The translations under genes and the position numbers were made by a program. Of a DNA stretch of 15,140 bases, positions 1 through 6,874 are shown in pieces (positions within the stretch are counted from its first letter, which is position 1; every line of letters begins with the position of its first letter). Location of the stretch: contig JAKFXW010000044.1 of NCBI GenBank assembly GCA_021731185.1, positions 1 through 15,140 on the forward strand, read 5' to 3'. Under the pieces are notes generated by a model that was not told the DNA's origin, searched no databases, and was given only the letters and a program-made list of their open reading frames with translations. This DNA is from Gallionellaceae bacterium. GTDB lineage: Bacteria; Pseudomonadota; Gammaproteobacteria; Burkholderiales; Gallionellaceae.

Positions 1-135
1 GTTTTTCACCGCCTCATTGATTCTCTTGGTCTCGACCCCATAGATTTCTGCAACATCACTATCGAGCAAAACACTTTGCCCTCTTATCTCAATGATGGAT
101 TCCTTCAGGTTTTCGATTTTCACCATAAAGCTCAT
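1..135 (-). CDS. ORF6N-domain protein, N-terminal part (truncated by window)
   Basis: Only the first 45 residues are present; the reading frame is open to the left edge. The visible protein begins MSFMVKIENLKESIIEIRGQ and continues with SVLLDSDVAEIYGVETKRIN. This matches the start of the ORF6N domain: a short beta strand with 'RGQ.VLLDSDVAEIYGVETKRINEAVKN', where the aspartate before 'VAE(L/I)YGV.T..IN.AVKRN' is typical. ORF6N proteins are putative DNA-binding regulators, known from phages and common as single genes in bacterial genomes; their targets are mostly unknown. The ATG at 133-135 lies 37 nt downstream of the gmd stop on the same strand, so co-transcription with gmd is possible. The Shine-Dalgarno match (GGG about 7 nt upstream) is weak, and a second in-frame ATG at 124-126 could be used. 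Domain call is good; function is unassigned. Confidence 0.8.
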   Translation of the reverse strand, partial: MSFMVKIENLKESIIEIRGQSVLLDSDVAEIYGVETKRINEAVKN

Positions 136-172
136 ATCAAATCCCTGCAAACTTTTCCATTTTTGTTTACAG

Positions 173-1282
173 CTATTCTTTTGGCGCAGCCGAGTGGTAA
201 CCGTGTTTTTGCGCGAGCAATATTTGCTCGGCTCCGCGCAAATCAGCGGCAGTCATTTCTTTAACTAAAGCATCAAAATTGGTGGCGGGTGTCCAGCCCA
301 ATTTTTGTTTGGCTTTGCTTGCATCACCCAACAAACTTTCCACTTCTGTGGGACGGAAGTACCGGGGATCAATCGCTATACGCACTTTGCCCTCGCTGTC
401 GGTGGCTTTTTCATCAATGCCCTTGCCGCTCCAAGTCAGCGCGATATTTAATTCTTTGGCAACCGCATTTAAAAAATCCCGCACGCTGTATTGCACGCCA
501 GTGGCGATTACAAAATCTTCCGGTTTTTCCTGCTGTAACATTAGCCACATGGCTTCGACAAAATCTCGTGCATGCCCCCAATCGCGCTTGGCATCGAGGT
601 TGCCGAGATAGAGACATTCTTGCAGACCAAGCTTGATGCGCGCCAGCGCACGGGTAATTTTGCGCGTAACAAAGGTCTCGCCACGTATCGGCGATTCGTG
701 ATTAAATAAAATTCCGTTGCAGGCGTATATACCGTAAGCCTCACGGTAATTGACGGTAATCCAGTAAGCGTAAAGTTTGGCTGCCGCATACGGCGAGCGC
801 GGATAAAATGGCGTGGTTTCTTTCTGCGGAATTTCCTGTACCAAGCCGTATAACTCAGAAGTGGAAGCCTGGTAGTAGTGGGTTTTTTTCTCCATTCCCA
901 AAATTCGAATGGCTTCGAGAATTCGTAGCGCGCCCAAGCCATCAGAGTCGGCAGTGTATTCCGGCTCTTCAAACGATACGGCGACATGGCTTTGCGCGGC
1001 CAGATTATAAATTTCGTCGGGCTGCACTTGCTGAATAACACGAGTCAAGGAAGACGTGTCAGTCATGTCACCATGATGTAAAAACAAGCGCACATTTTTT
1101 TCGTGAATGTCCTGAAACAGATGGTCGATGCGTGCGGTGTTGAACATGGAGCTGCGGCGCTTAATGCCGTGCACGATATAACCCTTGTTCAATAAAAATT
1201 CGGCGAGATACGCACCGTCTTGTCCGGTGATACCAGTAATCAACGCGATTTTTTGTTTGTTACCTACAGAGTTATTTGCCAT
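173..1282 (-). CDS. gmd: GDP-mannose 4,6-dehydratase
   Basis: A 369-residue short-chain dehydratase that converts GDP-D-mannose to GDP-4-keto-6-deoxy-D-mannose, the precursor of GDP-L-fucose, GDP-D-rhamnose and related sugars for surface polysaccharides. It acts in the cytoplasm. The Rossmann motif G17-I-T-G20-Q-D-G23 binds NADP. The active-site stretch TSELYG (141-146) and Y165xxxK169 within 'SPYAAAKLYAYW' are intact, as is the C-terminal 'DPRYFRPTEVESLLGDASKA' region. Length fits the family (about 370). I chose the ATG at 1280-1282 because the first 27 codons of the longer open frame (to 1363) read over a ManC remnant in another frame, and because homologues start just before 'KIALITG'. This start overlaps the stop of that remnant by 11 nt, the relic of a translationally coupled manC-gmd pair. 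No fcl or rmd follows; the next gene is an ORF6N protein. Confidence 0.95.
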   Translation of the reverse strand: MANNSVGNKQKIALITGITGQDGAYLAEFLLNKGYIVHGIKRRSSMFNTARIDHLFQDIHEKNVRLFLHHGDMTDTSSLTRVIQQVQPDEIYNLAAQSHVAVSFEEPEYTADSDGLGALRILEAIRILGMEKKTHYYQASTSELYGLVQEIPQKETTPFYPRSPYAAAKLYAYWITVNYREAYGIYACNGILFNHESPIRGETFVTRKITRALARIKLGLQECLYLGNLDAKRDWGHARDFVEAMWLMLQQEKPEDFVIATGVQYSVRDFLNAVAKELNIALTWSGKGIDEKATDSEGKVRIAIDPRYFRPTEVESLLGDASKAKQKLGWTPATNFDALVKEMTAADLRGAEQILLAQKHGYHSAAPKE

Positions 1283-1445
1283 TGTGTCCAACATTTTTTC
1301 CATAATGATCGTCGAACTGTTGAATATCATCCGCTTCAACATATTCTTCAACTTGCACTTCAATAATATGTAGCGGAATCACGCCACGATTTTCCAAACG
1401 CTGTTTTGTGCCGATCGAAATATACGGGGTTGTTTTTGATCCCAC
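1272..1445 (-). pseudogene. C-terminal remnant of ManC/AlgA-type mannose-1-phosphate guanylyltransferase / mannose-6-phosphate isomerase
   Basis: On the minus strand, in a frame different from gmd, the codons from about 1427 down to the TAA at 1272-1274 encode PYISIGTKQRLENRGVIPLH followed by IIEVQVEEYVEADDIQQFDD and HYGK. This is the tail of the type II phosphomannose isomerase cupin found at the C-terminus of ManC/AlgA ('YIP.G..HRLENPG.IPL.IIEVQ.G.YLGEDDIVR..D.YGR'). The rest of the enzyme, normally about 470 residues, is missing: the frame meets a stop at 1458-1460 and no other frame upstream resembles the cupin or the nucleotidyltransferase domain. A run of seven C's lies at about 1464-1470. 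A GTG at 1443-1445 could in principle start a 57-residue peptide. ManC makes GDP-mannose, the substrate of Gmd, so this is a plausible broken partner. It could also be the tail of a small stand-alone cupin gene. Confidence 0.75.
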
Positions 1446-1753
1446 TGCTGCACTGCTTCAAACGGGGGGGTGATTCTGCCTGAGGCGTGTAATTTGAGGT
1501 TGAAATTATCCCACAAGGGGACAATGTAGTTCAAACTGTATTCATACAGATGTTTTTTAAGCTAGCCTTGTACAATATTATGAAAGAATGGAAGATGCTG
1601 CCCATCACTGGGTACTTGGCATGCCGCTAAACCCCAATTCTCCATTTTGTTCGGCGAACGCTTCATGGATTTAGTTTGAGGATGCCGTGAAATTTAACCG
1701 TGACTTCGGACACACAAAATTCCTGATACCGCCTCTGCGGCGCATAAAAATTA
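1446..1753. other. Divergent intergenic region between the manC remnant/gmd and the ligase gene
   Basis: About 308 nt without a convincing gene. It holds copy 1 of repeat family A (1510-1527) and an AT-rich stretch around 1550-1590 that may contain promoter elements, although no clear -35/-10 pair with good spacing could be assigned. A GTG-initiated frame at 1687 has a GAGG six nt upstream, but its protein reads over the start of the ligase in another frame and resembles nothing I know. The promoter of the ligase-yibN-grxC-secB run should lie here. Confidence 0.5.
1510..1527 (+). repeat. Repeat family A, copy 1 (short form)
   Basis: The 18-mer cccacaaggggacaatgt. The core CCC-ACAA-GGG can form a small hairpin with an ACAA loop, followed by the conserved GACAATGT. 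This is one of seven copies in the window and lies in the divergent region upstream of the ligase gene. Confidence 0.85.
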
Positions 1754-3532
1754 ATGTTTCGTATACCCAATTATCCCCACATCAGCTTGACCTTGGTCGG
1801 GCTAATGTGGGTTTTACCTTTTTTGTATTATCACCACGCCTACCCGTTAACCACGTTTTATCAGGAATGGGGCGCAGCCATGCTCGGGCTGTGTGCCATG
1901 CCATTGCTGGTAACCAAAGGCTTTGCGGCACTAGCGGCTATTCCGCGTATTGCATTGTTGCCCGTTGCGTTGTTATTGCTGGTACTGCTGCAAGCACTAT
2001 TAGGTAAGTTGGTTTACTTTGAGCAGGCATTATTATTCAGCCTTTATATGCTGTGGACAGGGTTACTGCTGTTGCTCGGACATCGTTTACGTACAGAGAT
2101 TGGCTTGCCAGTTTTAGTGACCGTGCTTGCGACATTTTTGCTACTAGGTGCAGAGCTTAATGCTGTTGCGGGAATTTTGCAGCACTACCGCTGGGACACT
2201 TGGTTTAATGCGATTGTTACCGCAAAAACCTCCTCTGCTATTTACGGCAATATCGCGCAGCCCAATCATTTTGCACACTACATCGCATTGGGCTTGATCT
2301 CACTCGGACTGTTGTTGGTCAGAAGAATATTGCGCGCAGCCTCGGTATTGTTGCTCACGCTCCCCTTGCTTTTTGTACTGGTGTTGAGCGGGTCACGCAG
2401 TGCTGGGTTATATCTGATTGCTATCGCTGTGTTGGCTTATTTGTGGCAGCGTAAAAATCGAGCAGATAAAGTTTTGCTGCATTACGCGCTGTTGCTGTTA
2501 TTGGGTTTTGCGCTGATGCACTGGGTAGTGCAATTGCCGTGGCTGGCAGGGGAATCAGGCAGCGTTACGACGGTGCAAAGGTTGTTAGGAGAAGTTGGCA
2601 GTGGTGGAATCAGGCTTTATTTATGGCGCGAATCCTGGCATATTTTTATGGACTTTCCTCTGCTCGGTGCAGGTTTCGGGCAATTCGCCTGGCAGCATTT
2701 TCTGCTCTTGCCACAGCTGCAATCCAGTCAAATAAACGGCCTGTATAACAATGCACACAACATCGTCATGCAGTTTGCCGCTGAAATGGGTGCGATGGGA
2801 TTGCTCATTTTATTTGGTACGCTGTTCGCTTGGCTGGGGCAAGTCATGCGTGTGCAATTGACGATTTATCATTGGTGGGGCTACGCTGCGTTGTCGGTTA
2901 TGGGCATACACAGCTTGCTCGAATATCCTCTTTGGTATGCCTATTTTCTTGGCATTGCTGCGATTATTCTGGGGATGCTGGATGAGCGGGTGGTGCAAAT
3001 AAAATTGCGTAGCGGGGCGCGTATAGCAGTAATAGCTACGCTGTTATTCGGGGTGGTCACACTTATGCAATTATTTTATGGATATCGTGCGCTGGAGTAT
3101 GTGTTAGCACTTCGCTCGCATCCGGCAAGTGCAGTGACGACAAAATATACCAACACCGTTCAGGAAATTCACACGACTTTACAGACCCTGCCAGCCAAAT
3201 CGTTGCTCAAACCTTATGCGGAATTATTTACGAGTGGCTGGATCGAACCGAATGCAGAGCAATTGGAAAGCAATCGCGAATTGAATACGCGCGTAATGCG
3301 TTTTGTGCCGATAGCCTCGCTGGTGTATCGCGAGGCGTGGCTGCTGGCTCTGGCGGGCAAACAGTCTGAATCGCAGATGCAAATAGAGCGTGCCATCTGG
3401 TCTTATCCTCACGAATGGGCGGCGGCACAAAAAGATCTGCAAATTTTGGCTCAGAAAGACCCCGCGCACTTCGCTGCTCTGCTAGAATTCACGCTCCAAA
3501 AAAGCAAGGAGATTGAAAGTGCAGTTCGTTGA
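1754..3532 (+). CDS. Wzy_C/PglL-type O-antigen ligase or protein O-oligosaccharyltransferase
   Basis: A 592-residue polytopic inner-membrane protein. About a dozen hydrophobic segments fill residues 10-435, and a soluble, helical tail (about 447-592) follows. Known landmarks of the Wzy_C family are visible: 'NIAQPNHFAHY' near residue 166, 'GSRSAG', 'DFPLLGAGFGQFAW' and 'YNNAHNIVMQFAAEMG' with the H-N pair at 335-336. The segment 'HSLLEYPLWYAYFLGIAAII' and the tail are typical of Wzy_C_2, as in PglL/TfpO enzymes. Family members transfer lipid-linked glycans in the periplasm, either to lipid A core (WaaL-like) or to proteins such as pilins (PglL). Sequence alone does not separate the two; the Wzy_C_2 part favours the PglL type. 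No pilin gene is adjacent. The ATG at 1754 has only a weak Shine-Dalgarno. The stop overlaps the next gene by 14 nt, so it is probably co-transcribed with yibN-grxC-secB. Confidence 0.85.
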   Translation: MFRIPNYPHISLTLVGLMWVLPFLYYHHAYPLTTFYQEWGAAMLGLCAMPLLVTKGFAALAAIPRIALLPVALLLLVLLQALLGKLVYFEQALLFSLYMLWTGLLLLLGHRLRTEIGLPVLVTVLATFLLLGAELNAVAGILQHYRWDTWFNAIVTAKTSSAIYGNIAQPNHFAHYIALGLISLGLLLVRRILRAASVLLLTLPLLFVLVLSGSRSAGLYLIAIAVLAYLWQRKNRADKVLLHYALLLLLGFALMHWVVQLPWLAGESGSVTTVQRLLGEVGSGGIRLYLWRESWHIFMDFPLLGAGFGQFAWQHFLLLPQLQSSQINGLYNNAHNIVMQFAAEMGAMGLLILFGTLFAWLGQVMRVQLTIYHWWGYAALSVMGIHSLLEYPLWYAYFLGIAAIILGMLDERVVQIKLRSGARIAVIATLLFGVVTLMQLFYGYRALEYVLALRSHPASAVTTKYTNTVQEIHTTLQTLPAKSLLKPYAELFTSGWIEPNAEQLESNRELNTRVMRFVPIASLVYREAWLLALAGKQSESQMQIERAIWSYPHEWAAAQKDLQILAQKDPAHFAALLEFTLQKSKEIESAVR

Positions 3533-3929
3533 AGCAAATATTATGTTAATCGGCACCGCTATAATCAGCGGACTGATGTTGTTATGGTCATTTTTGGGCA
3601 ATCGCATACGCGGCATTAAAGAGGTAACTTGTGTCGAGGCATTGCAATTGATTAACCGTAAGAACGCGGTAGTGCTGGATGTGCGTGAGGAAAGTGAATT
3701 TAAAACTGGCCATATTTTGAACGCAAAAAATATTCCGCTGGATTCCCTGAAAGAGCGCATCGGTGAGTTGGAACGCTATCGCAATCAACCCATGGTTGTC
3801 ACGTGTCGCAGTGGCGCACGCTCGTCTATGGCCTGTGGTCGTTTAGGAAAGCTGGGATTTTCGGATGTGTATAAATTGTCAGGTGGCATGATGGCTTGGC
3901 AAAAAAGTACCATGTCAGTCAAAAAATAA
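3519..3929 (+). CDS. yibN: Membrane-anchored rhodanese-like protein (YibN type)
   Basis: 136 residues: one N-terminal membrane segment (about 7-26, 'NIMLIGTAIISGLMLLW') then a single rhodanese domain with active-site loop C96-R-S-G-A-R-S. Family knowledge: rhodaneses carry sulfane sulfur on this cysteine; the physiological substrate of YibN is not settled. I chose the GTG at 3519 because AAGGAG at 3505-3510 is spaced 8 nt from it, whereas the upstream TTG at 3513 is only 2 nt away, and the resulting start 'MQFVEANIMLIG' matches the family. An internal ATG at 3543 is less likely. The gene overlaps the ligase stop by 14 nt in a different frame, which suggests translational coupling. The order yibN-grxC-secB is the same as in E. 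coli. Confidence 0.88.
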   Translation: MQFVEANIMLIGTAIISGLMLLWSFLGNRIRGIKEVTCVEALQLINRKNAVVLDVREESEFKTGHILNAKNIPLDSLKERIGELERYRNQPMVVTCRSGARSSMACGRLGKLGFSDVYKLSGGMMAWQKSTMSVKK

Positions 3930-3977
3930 TTTTCAATCAGGTAACCTAAAAAATCCAGCAAAGAACGTAGCCCACAT

Positions 3978-3995
3978 CCCACAAGGGGACAATGT
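3978..3995 (+). repeat. Repeat family A, copy 2 (extended form)
   Basis: The core cccacaaggggacaatgt is preceded by 'cccacat' (3971-3977), and with the trailing 'atgtgaggg' (3992-4000) it forms an outer inverted repeat around the CCC-ACAA-GGG hairpin. The Shine-Dalgarno of grxC (GAGGGG at 3996-4001) is directly attached to the right arm. Confidence 0.85.
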
Positions 3996-4009
3996 GAGGG
4001 GAAAATGTC

Positions 4010-4267
4010 ATGCCAAAAATCATTATGTATTCCACTGCAGTTTGTCCTTATTGCATTCGTGCGGAAGGCCTGTTGCACGCTCGGGGGGTCATTGAAATTG
4101 AAAAAGTTTCAGTCGATGCGAATTATGAATTGCGTTTAGCTATGATAAAAAAAACTGGCAGACGCACCGTGCCGCAAATATATATCGGTGAACGGCATGT
4201 CGGTGGTTATGATGATTTGGTGGCATTGGATCGTGCTGGTGAGTTGGTCAAATTGCTGCAAGCTTGA
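4010..4267 (+). CDS. grxC: Glutaredoxin 3
   Basis: An 85-residue dithiol glutaredoxin with active site C12-P-Y-C15 and the downstream 'RRTVPQIYIGERHVGGYDDL' stretch. In the latter the TVP cis-proline and the GG(Y/F)DD motif bind glutathione. It reduces disulfides and ribonucleotide reductase using glutathione in the cytoplasm. Length matches the family (E. coli Grx3 is 83 residues). Translation starts at ATG 4010 behind GAGGGG (8-nt spacing). That ribosome-binding site is the right flank of repeat A copy 2. The gene lies between yibN and secB, a conserved arrangement in proteobacteria. Confidence 0.95.
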   Translation: MPKIIMYSTAVCPYCIRAEGLLHARGVIEIEKVSVDANYELRLAMIKKTGRRTVPQIYIGERHVGGYDDLVALDRAGELVKLLQA

Positions 4268-4341
4268 TCGAGTGACCAGATAAACCCCCCGGATAACTAA
4301 ACGACATATCGTAATTTAATTTCAAAGTGGGGAGTAAATAA

Positions 4342-4827
4342 ATGAGTAAAGCAAACGCAACACCGACTGCAACTGCATTGTCGCAGCCCGTATTTAATAT
4401 AGAAAAGCTTTATGTGAAAGACATATCACTGGAAGTTCCTCATGCCCCGGCAATTTTTTTGGAGCGCGATCCGCCGCAGATTGATTTGCAGATACACTCG
4501 CAAGCCAATCAGATTGAAGAAGGATTGTTTGAGGTGCAGATTATGGCAACGGTCACTGCCAAGCTGGCAGCCAAAGATAATAAGATCGTATTTTTGATCG
4601 AAGCCAAACAAGTTGGAATTTTCCGGATACTCAATCTGCCGCCAGCAGAAATGGCACCAGTGCTGGGTGTGGTGTGTCCGAATATATTGTACCCATATCT
4701 CAGGGAAGTCATATCGGCTGTATCTTCTCGTGCAGGCTTCGCAGCTGTGTTGCTTAATCCGATTAATTTCGATGCAATTTACCAAAAACAAAAATTGGCT
4801 GAGGTCAACGAGGTCGTGAAGCATTGA
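4342..4827 (+). CDS. secB: Protein-export chaperone SecB
   Basis: 161 residues, slightly longer than the usual 150-155, with an extended N-terminal tail 'MSKANATPTATALSQ'. Family features: 'FNIEKLYVKDISLEVPHAP' at the start, the 'EVQIMATVTAK' strand region, 'GIFRI', and 'CPNILYPYLREVISAVSSRAGF' followed by 'LNPINF'. SecB forms tetramers that hold secretory preproteins unfolded and pass them to SecA. A good ribosome-binding site (GGGGAG) precedes ATG 4342. Its TGA overlaps the TTG start of the following SH3 gene, so the two are likely translated in a coupled manner. Confidence 0.97.
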   Translation: MSKANATPTATALSQPVFNIEKLYVKDISLEVPHAPAIFLERDPPQIDLQIHSQANQIEEGLFEVQIMATVTAKLAAKDNKIVFLIEAKQVGIFRILNLPPAEMAPVLGVVCPNILYPYLREVISAVSSRAGFAAVLLNPINFDAIYQKQKLAEVNEVVKH

Positions 4828-5267
4828 GCAAGCTAACCTTCATCATTGCGGCACTGTGGGCTAGTGCGAGCAATTTTGTACTTGCAGCAGACTATATGTC
4901 GATTGCAGAAGGGCCAGCCATTTTTTATGACGCGCCTTCAACTAAAGCAAAAAAAATATTTGTAGGCAGTCGCTACCTGCCATTAGAGCAAGTGGTCAGT
5001 CTGGATGGATGGGCTAAAGTGCGTGATAGCTCCGGCAAATTAAGCTGGGTGGCAAAGCGCATGTTGAGTGATAAGCGCATGGTGCTAGTGACCGCCGCGC
5101 TGGTGTCGGCACGAAAAATGCCCGAGGCCGGAGCAGCTATCGTTTTTCAAACAAAACTAAATGTGTCATTAGAGTGGCTGGAAGATACCCACACTGGCTG
5201 GATTAAGGTGCGTCATCTGGATGGTGCAACGGGTTATGTGAAGACCAGCGAAGTGTGGGGCAACTAA
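4824..5267 (+). CDS. Secreted SH3-domain protein
   Basis: 147 residues. A signal peptide (MSKLTFIIAALWASASNFVL, cleavage probably after 'VLA') is followed by two SH3b-like repeats. The first spans about residues 25-85 (start of mature part, '...GWAKVRDSSGKLSWVAKRML'). The second spans about 88-146 ('...GWIKVRHLDGATGYVKTSEVWG'). Such domains in periplasmic proteins often bind cell-wall peptides, but no specific role is known for this family. The TTG at 4824-4826 overlaps the secB stop (TTGA) and has GAGGT at 4810-4814 at 9-nt spacing, which supports this unusual start. The TAA stop is the right part of a CTAA that has been duplicated by the MITE inserted immediately downstream. In many proteobacteria gpsA follows secB; here it does not. 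Confidence 0.82.
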   Translation: MSKLTFIIAALWASASNFVLAADYMSIAEGPAIFYDAPSTKAKKIFVGSRYLPLEQVVSLDGWAKVRDSSGKLSWVAKRMLSDKRMVLVTAALVSARKMPEAGAAIVFQTKLNVSLEWLEDTHTGWIKVRHLDGATGYVKTSEVWGN

Positions 5268-5540
5268 GGAAGCACTGATTTAATCCTCCATGAGCCACGT
5301 TGCAGACCAAATTGTGATGATCGCAAGGCGCATCCCGAAGGCCAGGGGTCATTCTCCCTGGCGAGGGGTGCAACACAGCGAGCGCGCAATTTGGTCGCAA
5401 CCCATACGGGACATGGTTTTACGGGCGGCCTGCATTGTCGCAAGACTAGCCAAGGGAACGACCCTTAGCGTCACCTTGCTCCGTGCATTCCATCCCGTAA
5501 AGCCGATGTCGCGGCCATGTGGGATTAAATCAGTGCTTCC
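5268..5540. mobile_element. 273-bp MITE with IS5-like ends and CTAA target duplication
   Basis: Perfect 19-bp terminal inverted repeats: ggaagcactgatttaatcc at 5268-5286 and its reverse complement at 5522-5540. The element is flanked by the direct repeat CTAA (5264-5267 and 5541-5544), which fits the YTAR 4-bp target of the IS5 family, and the ends begin GGAAG like IS5. There is no transposase frame, so it is non-autonomous. The interior is palindromic. One arm pairs 5299-5314 with 5387-5401 (15 pairs, one bulge) and encloses a 7-bp hairpin, gccaggg 5341-5347 with 5356-5362. The second arm pairs 5410-5425 with 5494-5510 and encloses 5452-5456 with 5462-5466. It inserted so that the TAA stop of the SH3 gene is kept. 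Family assignment to IS5 is inferred from ends and target only. Confidence 0.85.
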
Positions 5541-5602
5541 CTAAGTACGGGCAGGTTCAACTTTCAAGGTATCCTCTGCTCCATAATTGATGTTGATCAT
5601 TA

Positions 5603-5693
5603 TTCCCTTTCTAATTCAGTAATATCAGATTGCTCCATCAGAAGGGTTGGGATGAGGGAGCAAGACTGAAGGCTTAGTAAATTAGAATTGGAA
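5603..5693. repeat. 91-bp palindromic element (family C), simple copy
   Basis: The left arm (ttccctttctaattcagtaa ... cagattgctcc, 5603-5637) is an imperfect inverted repeat of the right arm (5657-5693, ggagcaag ... attagaattggaa), leaving a short centre with 'gaagggttgggatga'. The right half is repeated nearly unchanged at 7681-7731. It lies between two convergent genes. It could act as a bidirectional terminator-like hairpin or be a small MITE; no clear target duplication is seen. Confidence 0.65.
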
Positions 5694-5744
5694 GAAGGAG
5701 TGCAATATGTTTCTGGCGGGAGACAGGCTGACAAACCGCATACT

Positions 5745-6767
5745 TCACGGCTGACGCTCAATCAGCATCGCATCACCATAGCTAAAGAAACGATATTTTT
5801 TGGCTACTGCATAACGATACGCCTCCAGTAAATGCTCCGTCCCACCAAATGCACAAACCAGCATTAATAATGTTGTCTTCGGTAAATGAAAATTAGTGAG
5901 TAACACGTCGACCACTTTAAATATGTACCCGGGCGTAATAAAAATGCGTGTTTCCCCTGCACCAGCAACGAGCTCGCCGTGCTGTGCTGCACTCTCTAGG
6001 GCACGTAAGCTGGTAGTACCCACGGCAATCACACGCCCTCCGTTTTCTTGCGCCTGATGTATAGCATCAATCGTCGCTTGCGGAATAGCATATTGTTCGC
6101 TGTGCATGACATGCTCGTGCAGATTCTGTACCCGCACGGGCTGGAAAGTGCCCGCGCCAACATGTAGCGTCACATAAGCGATTTGCACACCCATATCGTT
6201 GATAGCGGTGAGCATGGCATCATTAAAATGCAGTCCGGCTGTGGGTGCTGCCACCGCACCAGGCTGCCGCGCAAAAATTGTTTGGTAGCGCGCTTCATCT
6301 ACTACGTCAGCCGTATGTGTAATATAAGGTGGCAACGGCAGTTGACCATATTGCTCTAACAGCTCCACCACATTGACTGTGCCTTCAAAATGTAAGCGAA
6401 AAAATTCTCCTACGCGTTCGCCTATTTTTACAATTAAACATTCCGCCAAAATCAATTCACTTCCCGGCTTAGGCGCATGACTGGCGCGTATTTGTGCAAG
6501 CACTTGATGTGCGTCGAGCAGTCGCTCAATCAATACCTCCACACGTCCCCCACTGGCTTTTACACCAAACAAGCGCGCCTTTAATACACGCGTATCGTTC
6601 AGCACCAACACATCATTTTTGCGTAATGTGCCGAGTAAATCACTGAAGCGACGATCCCATATTTGTGCGCCTCGCAAGTGCAGTAACCGACTATCCCCGC
6701 GTTCAGCAGACGGAAATTGCGCGATTAAATGTTCTGGCAGGGTGAAATTAAAATCATCTGTTTGCAT
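5745..6767 (-). CDS. queA: S-adenosylmethionine:tRNA ribosyltransferase-isomerase
   Basis: 340 residues. QueA transfers and isomerises the ribosyl part of SAM onto 7-aminomethyl-7-deazaguanine in tRNA to give epoxyqueuosine, the penultimate queuosine precursor. Signature stretches are all present: 'DFNFTLPEHLIAQFP' at the N-terminus, 'VLNDTRVLKARLFG', 'AAPTAGLHF', 'LHVGAGTFQPVR', 'AVGTTSLRALES' and 'DVLLTNFHLPKTTLLMLVCAFGG'. Length is slightly below E. coli QueA (356). It converges on the SH3 gene and diverges from coq7 with a 107-nt shared upstream region. tgt is not in the window. Confidence 0.97.
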   Translation of the reverse strand: MQTDDFNFTLPEHLIAQFPSAERGDSRLLHLRGAQIWDRRFSDLLGTLRKNDVLVLNDTRVLKARLFGVKASGGRVEVLIERLLDAHQVLAQIRASHAPKPGSELILAECLIVKIGERVGEFFRLHFEGTVNVVELLEQYGQLPLPPYITHTADVVDEARYQTIFARQPGAVAAPTAGLHFNDAMLTAINDMGVQIAYVTLHVGAGTFQPVRVQNLHEHVMHSEQYAIPQATIDAIHQAQENGGRVIAVGTTSLRALESAAQHGELVAGAGETRIFITPGYIFKVVDVLLTNFHLPKTTLLMLVCAFGGTEHLLEAYRYAVAKKYRFFSYGDAMLIERQP

Positions 6768-6874
6768 CGTGAAATATTGTAAATTTAATGAGCGGCATTG
6801 TAGCTGCTTTCATTTGTGGAAAATTTCAGGTTAAATTGAAACTTACATTTTTCTATCTTATTGGAGTGCGTGCC

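Noticed and set aside
1283..1363. 27-residue N-terminal extension of Gmd
   Set aside because: This stretch codes for the ManC remnant in another frame, and Gmd homologues start just before the Rossmann motif.
1687..2007. GTG-initiated 106-codon frame with a GAGG ribosome-binding site, overlapping the ligase start
   Set aside because: Most of it is the ligase gene in another frame, and the unique N-terminal part resembles no family.
5290..5544. 84-codon open frame inside the MITE
   Set aside because: It runs through the palindromic arms and the right terminal repeat and has no ribosome-binding site; it is a by-product of the element.
5707..5754. 15-codon ORF with a good AAGGAG 6 nt upstream (MFLAGDRLTNRILHG)
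   Set aside because: Very short, no homology, overlaps the 3' end of queA on the other strand; the Shine-Dalgarno match may be chance.
6788..6874. 29-residue N-terminal extension of Coq7
   Set aside because: ATG 6875 has the good ribosome-binding site and the family-type start; the extension starts within the divergent promoter region.
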